In this document: one piece after another, positions 44,952-53,785 of the stretch
Position numbering within the stretch: position 1 is the first letter of the stretch
How the letters are laid out: the number at the start of each line of letters is the position of its first letter
Notes under the pieces: generated by a model
What the model was told of the DNA's origin: nothing
What the model saw: only the letters and a program-made list of their open reading frames with translations
Databases searched by the model: none
Origin: Shewanella sp. Arc9-LZ
GTDB taxonomy: Bacteria > Pseudomonadota > Gammaproteobacteria > Enterobacterales > Shewanellaceae
Direction: 5' to 3'
Assembly (NCBI RefSeq): GCF_010092445.1
Contig: NZ_CP048031.1
Coordinates: 930,001 to 994,000 of the forward strand
Length of the DNA stretch: 64,000 bases
Translations under genes and position numbers: made by a program

Positions 44952-45590
44952 ATGAAATTAGCAGTATTAGGCGCAACAGGTTGGATTGGTGGCACTATCA
45001 TGCAACAAGCGATAAGCCGAGGCCATGAAGTGGTTGCCGTAGTGCGCGACGCCAGCAAAGTCACTCAAGATGTGGCCGTACGTACGCTTGATTTAACCAC
45101 TATGACAAGCGATGCCATAGCTAGCGCATTTGCCGATGTTGATGTTGTTATAGCGTCAATCGGTGGCCGTGCCGCACAAAACCATCAAGTAGTAGCGCAA
45201 ACCGCTAAGCAATTACTGCAACACTTGCCTAAAGCTGGCACACCGCGTTTGTTATGGGTTGGCGGTGCAGGTAGTTTAGAAGTCGCACCAGGCGTGACGT
45301 TAGTGTCAGCACCAGAGTTTCCTGAAGATTATAAAGCCGAAGCCATCGCCCAAAGTGAAGCACTAGCCGTGTTCCGTGATACAGATTCTGCTATCGAGTG
45401 GACTTACGTTAGCCCTGCAGCGATTATTTTCCCTGGTGAGTCAGAAGGCCAATACCGTTTAGGCGGCAACGAATTTTTTACCGATGCACTAGGCCAAAGC
45501 CGAGTATCAGTAGTGGATTATGCCAAAGCTATGCTTGATGAAGCCGAAAATGCTCAGCATATTAATCAACGTATTAGCGTTGCTTACTAA
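44952..45590 (+). CDS. NAD(P)-binding epimerase-like protein
   Basis: A 212-residue atypical short-chain dehydrogenase. It opens MKLAVLGATGWIGG, a Rossmann GxxGxxG motif, and continues VVRDASKV and DVVIASIGGR. The typical catalytic Tyr-x3-Lys is not evident, as in NmrA/YwnB-like members that sense or reduce NAD(P)-linked compounds. I use the ATG at 44952, with GAGCGAG upstream, instead of 44925. A single gene with its own terminator. Confidence 0.85.
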   Translation: MKLAVLGATGWIGGTIMQQAISRGHEVVAVVRDASKVTQDVAVRTLDLTTMTSDAIASAFADVDVVIASIGGRAAQNHQVVAQTAKQLLQHLPKAGTPRLLWVGGAGSLEVAPGVTLVSAPEFPEDYKAEAIAQSEALAVFRDTDSAIEWTYVSPAAIIFPGESEGQYRLGGNEFFTDALGQSRVSVVDYAKAMLDEAENAQHINQRISVAY

Positions 45591-45615
45591 GTCATATTAG
45601 GTAGGTGATTAATCG

Positions 45616-45642
45616 AAACAGGCCTAAATGGCCTGTTTTTTT
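45616..45642 (+). terminator. Rho-independent terminator
   Basis: AAACAGGCC (45616-45624) pairs with 45630-45638 around TAAAT and is followed by a run of T. Confidence 0.9.
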
Positions 45643-45829
45643 ATGCTTTATCCGGTGTATAAGTAGTTATATCGATTAGGCAAACAATGGTTGAATTTGT
45701 ATTAGGCCATAGCCGTCACTCGGTAAGATTTGAGCGCATTTTACTCAAAAAATTATATTGGGTTATCAGTTACAGGCTATGTGATTTGAGTCTGTTTTAA
45801 AACGTTTTTGGCTAAAAGTGAATTTAAGA
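45643..45829. other. Intergenic DNA left of the inverted-repeat cassette
   Basis: AT-rich, no gene or repeat recognised. It separates the preceding terminator from the 250-bp repeat copy. Confidence 0.4.
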
Positions 45830-46079
45830 TATGGCCTGCGGCCACTAACGTCGTGGCGCTTCGCCCACACCAGAGCAAAAGGAAACCAACGGCTGTTCCC
45901 TCTTCCTCTTTTTAAAAAAATTAGCCCAGCCGCCCCGCGACATTTTCCTATCTACTTAAACAACAGATGTGAAAAGGTCGCCATGGGGTAGATCCAGCTT
46001 TTAACTTTATTTTTAGTCAGCCTCGGCCTTATTCGAAAATCCTAACGCTTTCGATGGTACATCCTGTATCGCGAAAGCT
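45830..46079 (+). repeat. Left copy of a 250-bp inverted repeat
   Basis: Starts TATGGCCTGCGGCCAC and ends in GCGAAAGCTT. The same sequence, diverged but aligned over its length, lies in opposite orientation at 48676-48923. The outer end holds a chain of small palindromes: TGGCC-TGC-GGCCA, GCCAC/GTGGC around the ACGTCG core, and GGCG-CTT-CGCC. The 150 bases to the next gene include a 29-codon ORF of no evident meaning. Confidence 0.85.
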
Positions 46080-46228
46080 TATTATAAAAATGGGTGGCAT
46101 GATTAATCGAATCGCAGTTAAACTTAATATTCGCATGATGATTAAGTATGGTGAAAAACGGGAACTAGGTAGTCGTTGACCTCTAATCAAGTAAGTGGCC
46201 TAATTCGTGAGCCACTACAATTGTAAAC

Positions 46229-47374
46229 TCAATTAATTGTGCCTGTCATTCGTTCGCACGATAATTCATTAAGCACGATGTCCTGACTGGTATTAGCCCA
46301 ATAGGTGGATATATTAATCTTATTGTTTAGTCTAGCCGTCGCCGTTCTTGTTAAGTTGATTTTAACGTTCGCATTACCTACAACTGTGCCGCTTAATTTA
46401 TCCATATTTGCGAGTTCATGGATGAAAACATATTGGTTTTTTCGCTTAAAGTGACTCTTATACAATCCGTTTTTGAATATACAATTGTCCCCGGTAGCTT
46501 TGGCATTAGTGAGTTTATCGACCAAAAATTCAGCCCGATGCTTAGTTGGATAAGTAATAAATGAATGTGCATAGAACTCGATCGAATGTTGGCTGCAAAA
46601 CGCCTTACGCTCAGTGGCTATCCATCGGCGCTGTTTACCCTCACAAGCTAATCCCATGTTGAATAACGCAGCGGATTTTTGCTGTGCTGTTGCAGGTAAT
46701 GAGAAAATAACGCGACCAGCGGCTATTACAGCTTCATTGGTATAATTAACCTTTAATGGTGCAATTGATAAGGCATTTATTACTTCGTTGGCTGTGGCTA
46801 ACTTTATTGACACGATGGATAAGTTATTTAAGGCTCTAATATTATCTGGTGCTAGCTCGATTGCCGCCTCAAACACATCAAAAGCCTTATAATATTGTTT
46901 GTTCGCATATAACGACTCACCCTTTAGGTTCAGTTTTTGGATGCTACTGCTCAAAACCTCTGCTGCCGGGTCTTCAGCTTTGTTTTGTTGCGCATCTTGA
47001 TTGATAGTGAGTTGATAACCTAAAACCTGTTGCTTTTGAGTGGACTCTAGATAGGCATTCAGCTCATTTGTTCTAGCTAGGGTGAGCTTAGATATACATG
47101 TTAATGACTGTGAGTTAGAATAACCTTGCTCAATCCAATGCCCTTTGCGGGGCAAATCGACTTCAAACTCACAAGTGGTATTTCTGTATTTTACCCATAA
47201 CCGTTGCGCTTTTTGGATAGCTGATTTGTGGGGTTCATATAATCGTTTTACCACTTTATGGTATGCGATATTCAACTTTTCATCATACTCAATCGTATTT
47301 TCTAGCAATTCATTTGCTGAGCAAAAAAACGGTACTAACAGTAGTAAACCAACCATATTTTTAGACAAATACAC
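46229..47374 (-). CDS. Secreted LprI-like protein with tetratricopeptide-like repeats
   Basis: 381 residues from a GTG at 47374, with AAGGA about 7 bases upstream. A signal peptide ends near FFCSA. Residues 25-115 form an LprI/DUF1311-like domain (KLNIAYHKVVKRL, QRLWVKYRNTTCEFE and a Cys in LTCISKLTLARTNEL). Residues 155-215 read like tetratricopeptide repeats (LYANKQYYKAFDVFEAAIELAPDNIRALNNLS). The C-terminal part (Cys pairs, beta-rich) is unfamiliar. LprI proteins inhibit lysozyme in mycobacteria, but the domain is widespread and often unassigned. It lies inside a cassette of inverted repeats with a related gene. Confidence 0.75.
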   Translation of the reverse strand: MYLSKNMVGLLLLVPFFCSANELLENTIEYDEKLNIAYHKVVKRLYEPHKSAIQKAQRLWVKYRNTTCEFEVDLPRKGHWIEQGYSNSQSLTCISKLTLARTNELNAYLESTQKQQVLGYQLTINQDAQQNKAEDPAAEVLSSSIQKLNLKGESLYANKQYYKAFDVFEAAIELAPDNIRALNNLSIVSIKLATANEVINALSIAPLKVNYTNEAVIAAGRVIFSLPATAQQKSAALFNMGLACEGKQRRWIATERKAFCSQHSIEFYAHSFITYPTKHRAEFLVDKLTNAKATGDNCIFKNGLYKSHFKRKNQYVFIHELANMDKLSGTVVGNANVKINLTRTATARLNNKINISTYWANTSQDIVLNELSCERMTGTIN

Positions 47375-47529
47375 ACTGACATCCTTGTAAAAATCACGCT
47401 AAAACTCTTAAGTAAATCCGTTGGCTATTTCTTTATTTTCGATTTCAAAATAAAATGTTAAGAGCCAGGTTGAGAGATAACAATTTAACTTGAACGGACA
47501 TAATTAAATAGTACTGTGTAAAGTATTAT

Positions 47530-48279
47530 TTAATCGTGAATCGTCAGTTCAGACAACGAGCCTATCGGCACTCTTGTTATAGTTTTTGAGCTTTGTCGCC
47601 CTATTTGATCTCGTTTTATGCTCTCTACCCGACTCGCTGTCGCTTTGAGTACCACTGTTTTACCCAGTAAATAGTATTCTGCTGATGTACCATATGTCGC
47701 TTTAAAATCACTCGCGGCCTTGGTTAATAAATCAATTTGAATATTTCTTTCGTCATTAGGATTGGCTTGAGTATGAAACGTGACGGACCCATCACTGCGT
47801 CTTTCACTTTTATTAATTAGAAACGTGAATGAGCCTTTAAATCCAGCTTGACCATAAGCTGCCTTTTTTACCTCGAGTTCAATTTGATCAATGAGCTGAA
47901 TTGCGTTGGTATATTCAATCGTTTGCTGTGCATTACTCCTTTTTATTAACGTCGTATATTGGGTTAGCTCAATGATTCTAGCGTCAATCAATCTTGATAA
48001 ACATTGCTGTAATGAAGTTTGAGCTGGATCATCTTCAAACCAGTGGTTGTGACTTAAAAATCCGCCCTCAAACGCACAAGTCATGTCTCGGTACGCTAGC
48101 CAATTCAACTGCGCTTTTTTAAGTGTCTTTTTTTGCGTGTTAGCTAGTAAATTAATTACATCGTCATAGGCTTTATCTAAACGTTCGCTTTGTGTTGTTG
48201 AATCACCTAGATGCTCAGTAGCAGAGCATAGTACTGGTGACATAATGAGTATTAAGACAATTTCAATCGCGTTGAACAT
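47530..48279 (-). CDS. Secreted LprI-like protein, second paralogue
   Basis: 249 residues from the ATG at 48279, with AAGGA upstream (a TTG at 48282 is in frame). A signal peptide ends near VLCSA. The first 110 residues repeat the LprI pattern of its neighbour: RLDKAYDDVINLL, AQLNWLAYRDMTCAFEGG and QQCLSRLIDARIIELTQ. The C-terminal half (GSFTFLINKSERRSDG ... TITRVPIGSLSELTIHD) is different from the neighbour and unfamiliar. The gene is first in a probable two-gene leftward unit (155-base gap). Confidence 0.75.
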   Translation of the reverse strand: MFNAIEIVLILIMSPVLCSATEHLGDSTTQSERLDKAYDDVINLLANTQKKTLKKAQLNWLAYRDMTCAFEGGFLSHNHWFEDDPAQTSLQQCLSRLIDARIIELTQYTTLIKRSNAQQTIEYTNAIQLIDQIELEVKKAAYGQAGFKGSFTFLINKSERRSDGSVTFHTQANPNDERNIQIDLLTKAASDFKATYGTSAEYYLLGKTVVLKATASRVESIKRDQIGRQSSKTITRVPIGSLSELTIHD

Positions 48280-48654
48280 CAATACATCCTTATATTATTT
48301 GTTCCATAGTTCATTTTTTCTTGAGGTTTTGTTTGCAAAGCTTTAAATGACGCACGGCTTGCAGGTCCAATGTCACACTCATGTAAACAGCTACTATTAG
48401 GCTCCCATCTATGTTCATGCAGGCGCACTTGTTAACAGAATACTATAGCTATTTGATTTGTAAAAGTAGTTGTTTTGTATAAAAAATATTGCAGATGGCC
48501 ATGTTGTTATTAGGTTAATTAGGTGAAAGAAAGAGTTGAATTAACGCTAAAAGTATCAACTCTAACACCGAAAGGAGTATAAGTAAGTTACATGCCTTGC
48601 TTGTAATGGGTCAGCGTCAACCCTGAACTTGAGGTCGTTGAAGAAAATAGCGTG
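48280..48654. other. Region between the LprI paralogue and the right repeat copy
   Basis: AT-rich, probably holding the promoter of the LprI-like genes. No gene found. A perfect 8-bp hairpin, AGCCTGAC-AGGAC-GTCAGGCT (48655-48675), abuts the repeat. Confidence 0.4.
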
Positions 48655-48675
48655 AGCCTGACAGGACGTCAGGCT

Positions 48676-48923
48676 AGCTTTCGCGGTACAGGATGTACCA
48701 TCGGAAGCGTTAGCATTTTCTCTCTTTACAATAAGATGGGCCGAAGACGGTTACAGATGAAGTTAAAAGCTGGATCAATCCCCATGGCGACTTTTCGCAG
48801 CTCTTGTTTTGTAAATAGCGAAAATGTTGCGGGGCGGCTGGGAGTTCCAAGAGGGAATAGCCGTTGATTTCCTCTTGGTCTGGTGTGGGTGAAGCGCCAC
48901 GACGTTGGTGGCCGCAGGCCATA
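48676..48923 (-). repeat. Right copy of the 250-bp inverted repeat
   Basis: Reverse complement of the left copy, from AGCTTTCGC at 48676 to GGCCATA at 48923. It reads through in some frames as short ORFs (for example a minus-strand frame rich in Arg, Pro and Thr), but stops and frames differ between the copies, so I treat it as a non-coding repeat. Confidence 0.85.
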
Positions 48924-48988
48924 ATGTATTAGCCCGTGCAGGGTGGAACCTTGCAATCTTAATTCAAACGAAGTTTGAAAAATAGGTA

Positions 48989-49024
48989 TGGTGAAGCGCC
49001 ACGACGTTAGTGGCCGAAGGCCAT
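48989..49024 (-). repeat. Truncated third copy of the repeat end
   Basis: GGTGAAGCGCCACGACGT followed by TAGTGGCCGAAGGCCATA repeats the palindromic outer end of the 250-bp element in the same orientation as the right copy. It stops 19 bases before the LysR pseudogene's end. Confidence 0.75.
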
Positions 49025-49042
49025 ACTCAACCAAGAATCGCT

Positions 49043-49945
49043 TTATGAATTATCCCATTGATGACAAAACTCAATAAAGCTTTTCAACAGCGGGCTGTGA
49101 TACTTATCTTTGTGAACCACCAACCAAAACGGTCGTTGCATATTAATATGATTCCCCTTAATTTGGGAGTCGAGCTGAGTCACACGGCCATCATTAATCG
49201 CATATTGTGCCGCCAAAGCAGATAAACACCCTAAGCCAAGTCCGGCGGCGACACTGTTAATTAATGCCTCAGTGGTATTCAGTTCAAACACTTCATGCCA
49301 CGCCTCTATTTGCGGCGCAATAGTACGCAAAAAAAACTCTCTCGAGCCAGAACCTGCTTCACGTAATATTCACTCACTTTGCTCTAAATCGTTAAACGTC
49401 CATTGTGTCTGCTGACTTATGGGTGAATGAGGCGCAGCGATAATACACATTTCATCATGGCTAAACTGAGTGGCGATGAGTTCTGGGTGATGACTTTTAC
49501 CCTCTATCAAGCCAATGTCTAACTCGTAATCCAGCAGTTTTTGGCAGATTAAGCGTGAATTTGAAATCACCACGCTTTGTGAGAAATGTTGATGTTGCTG
49601 CCTAAATTGGCTCAATAACCCCGGTACAACATGATTACCTAAGGTGTCACTGGCACCTATTTTCAATTGACCCGTAAAAGCGTGGTCTGCATCAAACAAT
49701 TGACTGATATTATTTGCTCTACTAAGCAGCTCATCGGCCAGAGGTAATAACTTGTGTCCTTCTTGATTAAGTACCAAGCGATTATTGACCCGATCAAATA
49801 GCGGGTGACCCAATTGTTTTTCGAGTTCTGCCAGTGCCATGCTCACCGCGGCTTTAGACAAATACAGTGCCTCGGCTGCAGCGGTTAAGGTTTTATGTTG
49901 GGTAACACTGGTAAACACGTTGAGCTGCTTTAATGAAATGTGCAT
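49043..49945 (-). pseudogene. LysR-family regulator broken by one stop codon
   Basis: A 301-codon frame with a normal LysR layout: helix-turn-helix (LKQLNVFTSVTQHKTLTAAAEALYLSKAAVSMALAELE) and effector domain. A single TGA at 49370-49372 follows DLEQSE, where the family has Trp in the segment W-ILREAGSGSRE. Reading continues in the same frame to the true end, so one G-to-A change (TGG to TGA) explains it. The truncated 191-residue protein would keep the DNA-binding domain but lose half its effector domain. It is divergent from a TehA-like transporter gene. Confidence 0.88.
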
Positions 49946-50060
49946 AGCGCCGCTTAGTTTGATATAGAGTGAGTTTGAAATAGCATTAGTTTGATGGTTA
50001 TAAAGTTAATGTGAACTGTTTCATTTTTATTTTCATCGTTATTGGTATGATTAATATTTC

Positions 50061-50077
50061 GTTCAATTTTTATGAAC
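50061..50077. promoter_or_regulatory. LysR-type operator upstream of the TehA-like gene
   Basis: GTTCAATTTTTATGAAC is a 5-bp inverted repeat with T-N11-A spacing, about 85 bases before the transporter start and 115 from the pseudogene start. It is likely the site of the now broken regulator. Confidence 0.5.
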
Positions 50078-50161
50078 GTATGTTTCATATAATTGGATAT
50101 ATATAAACAAAGTGCAAGCGTAATATAAGCTTATTCTCTGATGGGTTGTTTTGAGGTTGTA

Positions 50162-51130
50162 ATGATTCGAGCAGTAAAACAAACACTAACGGCAGTTCCA
50201 ACCCCTATGGCTGGATTAGCGTTGGGAATTGCAAGTTTAGGTTGGAGTTGGGAAACCCTCGTTGATTTACATCATTATAGTCAGTGGGTTGGGGCTGCCA
50301 TCGCAAGTGTATTATTGCTGATTTTAAGTGCTAAATTTTTATTACATTCGGATTTATTACGCCAGGATCTTGCTCATCCAGTGGTCGGCAGCGTGGTACC
50401 TACTTTTGCAATGGCGTTAATGGTGGTGTCGAATTCGCTGAGTTATGCCTCTGCACTCGCAGGTGATTTATTATGGTCATTTGCAGTATTGCTGCACATC
50501 AGCTTTTTGGTCGGGTTTATTTATCATCGCAGTAAACAATTTTCACTGCATCATATGGTGCCTAGCTGGTTTATACCGCCTATTGGTATTGTGGTGGCCG
50601 ATGTGTCGTTTTCAGGCAATATTCATTTAGCGTGGGTTGCTCATGCTGCGCTAATCTTTGGCATGTTGAGTTATGCCATAATGTTACCGATGATGATTTA
50701 TCGTCTTATATTTACAGAACAAATCCCAGATGCAGCCAAACCTACTTTAGCGATTTTAGCGGCGCCAGCCAGTTTATCTTTGGCGGGCTATTTAACGGTA
50801 ATTGAACAGCCATCGCCGGTTATTGTTGGGCTATTATTTGGTATTGGGGTGTTAATGACCTCAATTATCTATTTGTGTTTTTTCAAACTGATGCGTTTAC
50901 CTTTTAGTCCTGGTTATGCCGCGTTTACGTTTCCGATGGTGATTGGGGCAACGGCATTATTTAAGATGTCTGTTTGGATGGAAAGTGTTGGCATGGCTGC
51001 GGAATATGTACAGCAAATTAATGCATTAGCTGAGTTTGAATTGCTTGTCGCTACCGTGGTTGTCAGTTATGTTTGTCTGCGATATCTGCATTTTTATCAA
51101 CCGAATAGAGTCTTGGTGGCTAATCCATAA
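50162..51130 (+). CDS. TehA/SLAC1-family (TDT) transporter
   Basis: 322 residues with ten hydrophobic segments. The N-terminal VPTPMAGLALGIASLGWSW and YHRSKQF-type loops match tellurite-resistance/dicarboxylate (TDT) transporters, which include C4-dicarboxylate and anion channels. I choose the ATG at 50162, with GAGG upstream, over the one at 50141. The substrate cannot be read. The divergent LysR gene that would control it is a pseudogene. ybaK follows after 10 bases and may be co-transcribed. Confidence 0.85.
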   Translation: MIRAVKQTLTAVPTPMAGLALGIASLGWSWETLVDLHHYSQWVGAAIASVLLLILSAKFLLHSDLLRQDLAHPVVGSVVPTFAMALMVVSNSLSYASALAGDLLWSFAVLLHISFLVGFIYHRSKQFSLHHMVPSWFIPPIGIVVADVSFSGNIHLAWVAHAALIFGMLSYAIMLPMMIYRLIFTEQIPDAAKPTLAILAAPASLSLAGYLTVIEQPSPVIVGLLFGIGVLMTSIIYLCFFKLMRLPFSPGYAAFTFPMVIGATALFKMSVWMESVGMAAEYVQQINALAEFELLVATVVVSYVCLRYLHFYQPNRVLVANP

Positions 51131-51140
51131 ATGAGCGTAT

Positions 51141-51614
51141 ATGACCCCAGCAATTGAGATAGCAAAAAAGCATAAAATAGATTTTGAAGTACATGAATAC
51201 CACCATGATACTAATAGTGAATCTTATGGTTTAGAAGCAGCGCAAAAACTGGGCGTGCCAACGGAACAAGTGTTTAAAACCTTGGTGGTGAGTTTAGATA
51301 ATCAAGCGCTGGTGGTTGGGGTTGTGCCAGTGTCGTCGATGTTGAGTATGAAGTTAATCGCGAAAGCCGCAGGCGCAAAAAAAGCCCGCATGGCAGAGGC
51401 ATTAGTCGTTGAGCGTTCTAGCGGTTATGTACTGGGTGGAGTGAGCCCATTAGGGCAAAAAAAACCTCTGCCGACAGTTATCGATATTTCTGCACAGCAG
51501 CATCAACGTATCTACATTAGCGCCGGCAAAAGAGGCGTAGATATTTCGTTAAGCCCTGCTGATTTACAACGGTTATTGAACGCCACGTTTGCTGATATTT
51601 GTGCCCAACGTTAA
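51141..51614 (+). CDS. ybaK: YbaK, Cys-tRNA(Pro) deacylase
   Basis: 157 residues with the YbaK/ProX fold: EYHHDTNSESYGLEAAQKLGV, QVFKTLVV, SMLSMKLIAKAAGAKKARMA and the signature YVLGGVSPLGQKKPLPTVID. YbaK hydrolyses Cys-tRNA(Pro) made in error by prolyl-tRNA synthetase. It is 10 bases after the TehA-like gene. The mapping to YbaK rather than EbsC is not fine-grained. Confidence 0.93.
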   Translation: MTPAIEIAKKHKIDFEVHEYHHDTNSESYGLEAAQKLGVPTEQVFKTLVVSLDNQALVVGVVPVSSMLSMKLIAKAAGAKKARMAEALVVERSSGYVLGGVSPLGQKKPLPTVIDISAQQHQRIYISAGKRGVDISLSPADLQRLLNATFADICAQR

Positions 51615-51749
51615 TGTCTATTTGCCGTTAACTGGCCGATGAGATTGTTAGCTTAATGACCATTGTCAGCAAGCAATACGCAGCCAACATTTCGCAGCCA
51701 ATAATTTTCTACAAAGAGTTTGCTATAAAAGGTTAGCTATAAAGAGATC

Positions 51750-51920
51750 GCCGTAAACATTTGCCGTAAACATTTGCCGTAAACAATTCACCTCAAACAA
51801 TTCATCTCAAACATTTTATCGTAAAATATCTGCTCTTAAACAAGTTCGTCTCAAAAGAGTGAGTCTCAAATCATTAGTTTCAAAAGAATGAGTGTTGAAC
51901 TATTCAAGTTCAAACTCTAG
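51750..51920. repeat. Degenerate 13-14-bp tandem repeats after ybaK
   Basis: GCCGTAAACATTT is repeated at 51750 and 51763, then drifts through GCCGTAAACAATT and CACCTCAAACAATT to units like AAATCATTAGTTTC toward 51920. The 51615-51952 interval contains no gene. Confidence 0.75.
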
Positions 51921-51952
51921 GTTTTACCTTCGTTCAATAACACCCTTCATTA

Positions 51953-52663
51953 TCAATTTATTTTGGCTTTAAACTCTGCTTGGGTATTGAGATTAGCTTT
52001 TTGATACCAATAATCGAGCATTCTACTGATTTCTGCTTGGGTGATATCTTCAGTTTTATTAACCTGAGTGTTAGCGGTATTGTTACTTGCTGTAACCTCT
52101 GCCGTTTTTGTGACTGGTACTATGGCTACTGGCATAATTGTTACTGGCGCTACTGGCGCTGCAGTAGCTGTTTTTTTGTTGATAGGTTTAGCTGATGCCA
52201 TTGCAGCTATGGCGCCAGATTCATTATATTGTGCGATCTCTTGAGCAAAATCACGGCCAATTTGTAAGCCTGATTTCATCAGTTTATCTTGAGTAAATAC
52301 AATGCTTTTACCTGCATGGTCGGTTAACGTTATAGTGGGTTGATCATTAAATTGATTGGCGCGTGAGGCAGAGTTAATGGTCGGCAATGTGAGTTGGTAG
52401 TTTTGCTCGCTGGCTTGAAAACGCAAGATAACAACATCAGAAACAAAATTATTTTGGCTGCCATTATCGCGATAACGGGCTTGATAGCGAAAAGCGATTT
52501 GTTGCATGTTATCGGGCATGCTTAAGTCCAGTTTTACACTAGATTGCTGTTGTGATGCTTTACCGTTAACTAATACCGTTTCGACTCTGTCTGGCAGTTG
52601 TAAACTGGCGGCGATTCCCATAGGGCTAAGAGTAAGACAAAGTAACGCGATGATATGACGCAT
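51953..52663 (-). CDS. DUF2057/YccT-like secreted protein
   Basis: About 236 residues from the ATG at 52663, with GGAA about 9 bases upstream; earlier in-frame starts (52717, 52678) lack one. A signal peptide ends near GIAAS. The first part (LQLPDRVETVLVNGK ... SDVVILRFQA) matches DUF2057, a periplasmic family without known activity. Residues 165-205 form an Ala/Pro/Val/Thr-rich linker, then a C-terminal helix (EISRMLDYWYQKANLNTQAEFKAKI). Function unknown. Confidence 0.75.
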   Translation of the reverse strand: MRHIIALLCLTLSPMGIAASLQLPDRVETVLVNGKASQQQSSVKLDLSMPDNMQQIAFRYQARYRDNGSQNNFVSDVVILRFQASEQNYQLTLPTINSASRANQFNDQPTITLTDHAGKSIVFTQDKLMKSGLQIGRDFAQEIAQYNESGAIAAMASAKPINKKTATAAPVAPVTIMPVAIVPVTKTAEVTASNNTANTQVNKTEDITQAEISRMLDYWYQKANLNTQAEFKAKIN

Positions 52664-52721
52664 AGTGTGTGGTTCCATTGTTGTTGATAAACAATATTGC
52701 TTGTTATGTGTAAGCACAATA

Positions 52722-52745
52722 ATTGCTTAATTGCTTAATTGCTTA
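52722..52745. repeat. Three copies of an 8-bp repeat
   Basis: ATTGCTTA occurs exactly three times in a row and continues in decayed form to 52760, right at the end of the RluA-type gene. Confidence 0.85.
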
Positions 52746-52758
52746 ATTTCCTAATAGC

Positions 52759-53604
52759 TTAAGTGGTGATAAATGCTGGTCGGTAATGCTCTGGCAGTTC
52801 AAAGGTTTTTAGCATGTTGCTTAATGGGCAAACAAAACGGAAAAAACACGATGTCAGTGCAAGGTCGGGCGAGTGCTCGTTGCCATTGCCATGCAAACGA
52901 TCGCCTACAACGGGGTGGCCTAGGCTAGCCATATGAATCCTAATTTGATGTTTACGGCCGGTGTCTATTTTCACCTGTACTTTGGATTGATTCAGTTCTG
53001 AGTTGTAGGTCAGTAAGGTGGCGTGGGATAGTGCTGGCTTATTATCGACTGGAGTATTAATGGTAACGGGATTGCTCGGAAACTCACCTTCAACAATCAC
53101 TTGATAGTACTTTTCCAATTCGCGAGTTTCAAACAGCTTAGCAATAGCGGCAGCGGCTTTTTTACTGTGTCCCAATACTAATAAACCGGTAGCAGCACGA
53201 TCTAGACGATGAATAATAAAGGCATTGCGCTGCGGCTGCATATTTAATTCAGCGTAGCGATTAATGGTGGTGTGATCGCTCCACTTTGAGCCCTGGCAAC
53301 GCATACCATAGGGCTTGTACCAAATGCTGTAGTCGCCTTCATCAAACAATAACTCTGCCGGTGTGACTTGTTCGTCTAAAATGTATTGATTGTAATAGAG
53401 ATGCAGTTTGTCACCAGGTTGCAAAGGCTTTTTTGCACGGCGAATACGATTAGTTTGTTTACCATGGCTGTGCCAGATAGCACCTTTTTGCATAGCATCT
53501 TTCAATACTTGCTTGCTCAGGCTACTGGCTTGCGCCAAAAGCTCAATAGCGTCAGTACTGTGCTCGGTAATATCAATATGGTATTCGGTTTTATCGGCCA
53601 TCAT
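52759..53604 (-). CDS. RluA-family pseudouridine synthase
   Basis: 281 residues. The catalytic motif HRLDRAATGLLVLG has the essential Asp, and KYYQVIVEGEF, GRKHQIRIHMASLGHPVVGDRLHG follow. The N-terminal region (about residues 1-65) is S4-like. It isomerises uridine in rRNA or tRNA, but which position cannot be told. TRL/RluA-type assignment is firm; an individual name (RluA, RluC, TruC) is not. Confidence 0.9.
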   Translation of the reverse strand: MMADKTEYHIDITEHSTDAIELLAQASSLSKQVLKDAMQKGAIWHSHGKQTNRIRRAKKPLQPGDKLHLYYNQYILDEQVTPAELLFDEGDYSIWYKPYGMRCQGSKWSDHTTINRYAELNMQPQRNAFIIHRLDRAATGLLVLGHSKKAAAAIAKLFETRELEKYYQVIVEGEFPSNPVTINTPVDNKPALSHATLLTYNSELNQSKVQVKIDTGRKHQIRIHMASLGHPVVGDRLHGNGNEHSPDLALTSCFFRFVCPLSNMLKTFELPEHYRPAFITT

Positions 53605-53785
53605 TTGGTTAACTCTAACAATGCAGTTTATCAGCAGTAAATAACGCTAAATGTTACCTTATTTAGCGCTTCAATGTTGATTAGTTAATGAAACTTTCTC
53701 TTCGCTTAAGTATCTATGTATCATCTGTCGTAAAGTTGTTTTAGCATAACGCGACAAAACACCATATCAATCTGGAGTAGGTAAC

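Noticed and set aside
46098..46184. 29-codon ORF beside the left repeat
   Set aside because: Too short, without a ribosome-binding site, and no recognisable relative.
48652..48867. Plus-strand ORF of 71 codons in the same repeat
   Set aside because: Overlaps the minus-strand frame, has no family resemblance, and is not kept in the left copy.
48726..49034. Minus-strand ORF of 102 codons across the right repeat copy
   Set aside because: It runs through the dispersed repeat and a truncated copy, has no ribosome-binding site, and the left repeat copy does not keep the frame. I treat it as non-coding.
49370..49372. TGA in the LysR gene read as selenocysteine
   Set aside because: LysR proteins do not use selenocysteine, no SECIS-like hairpin is evident, and the family has Trp at this place.
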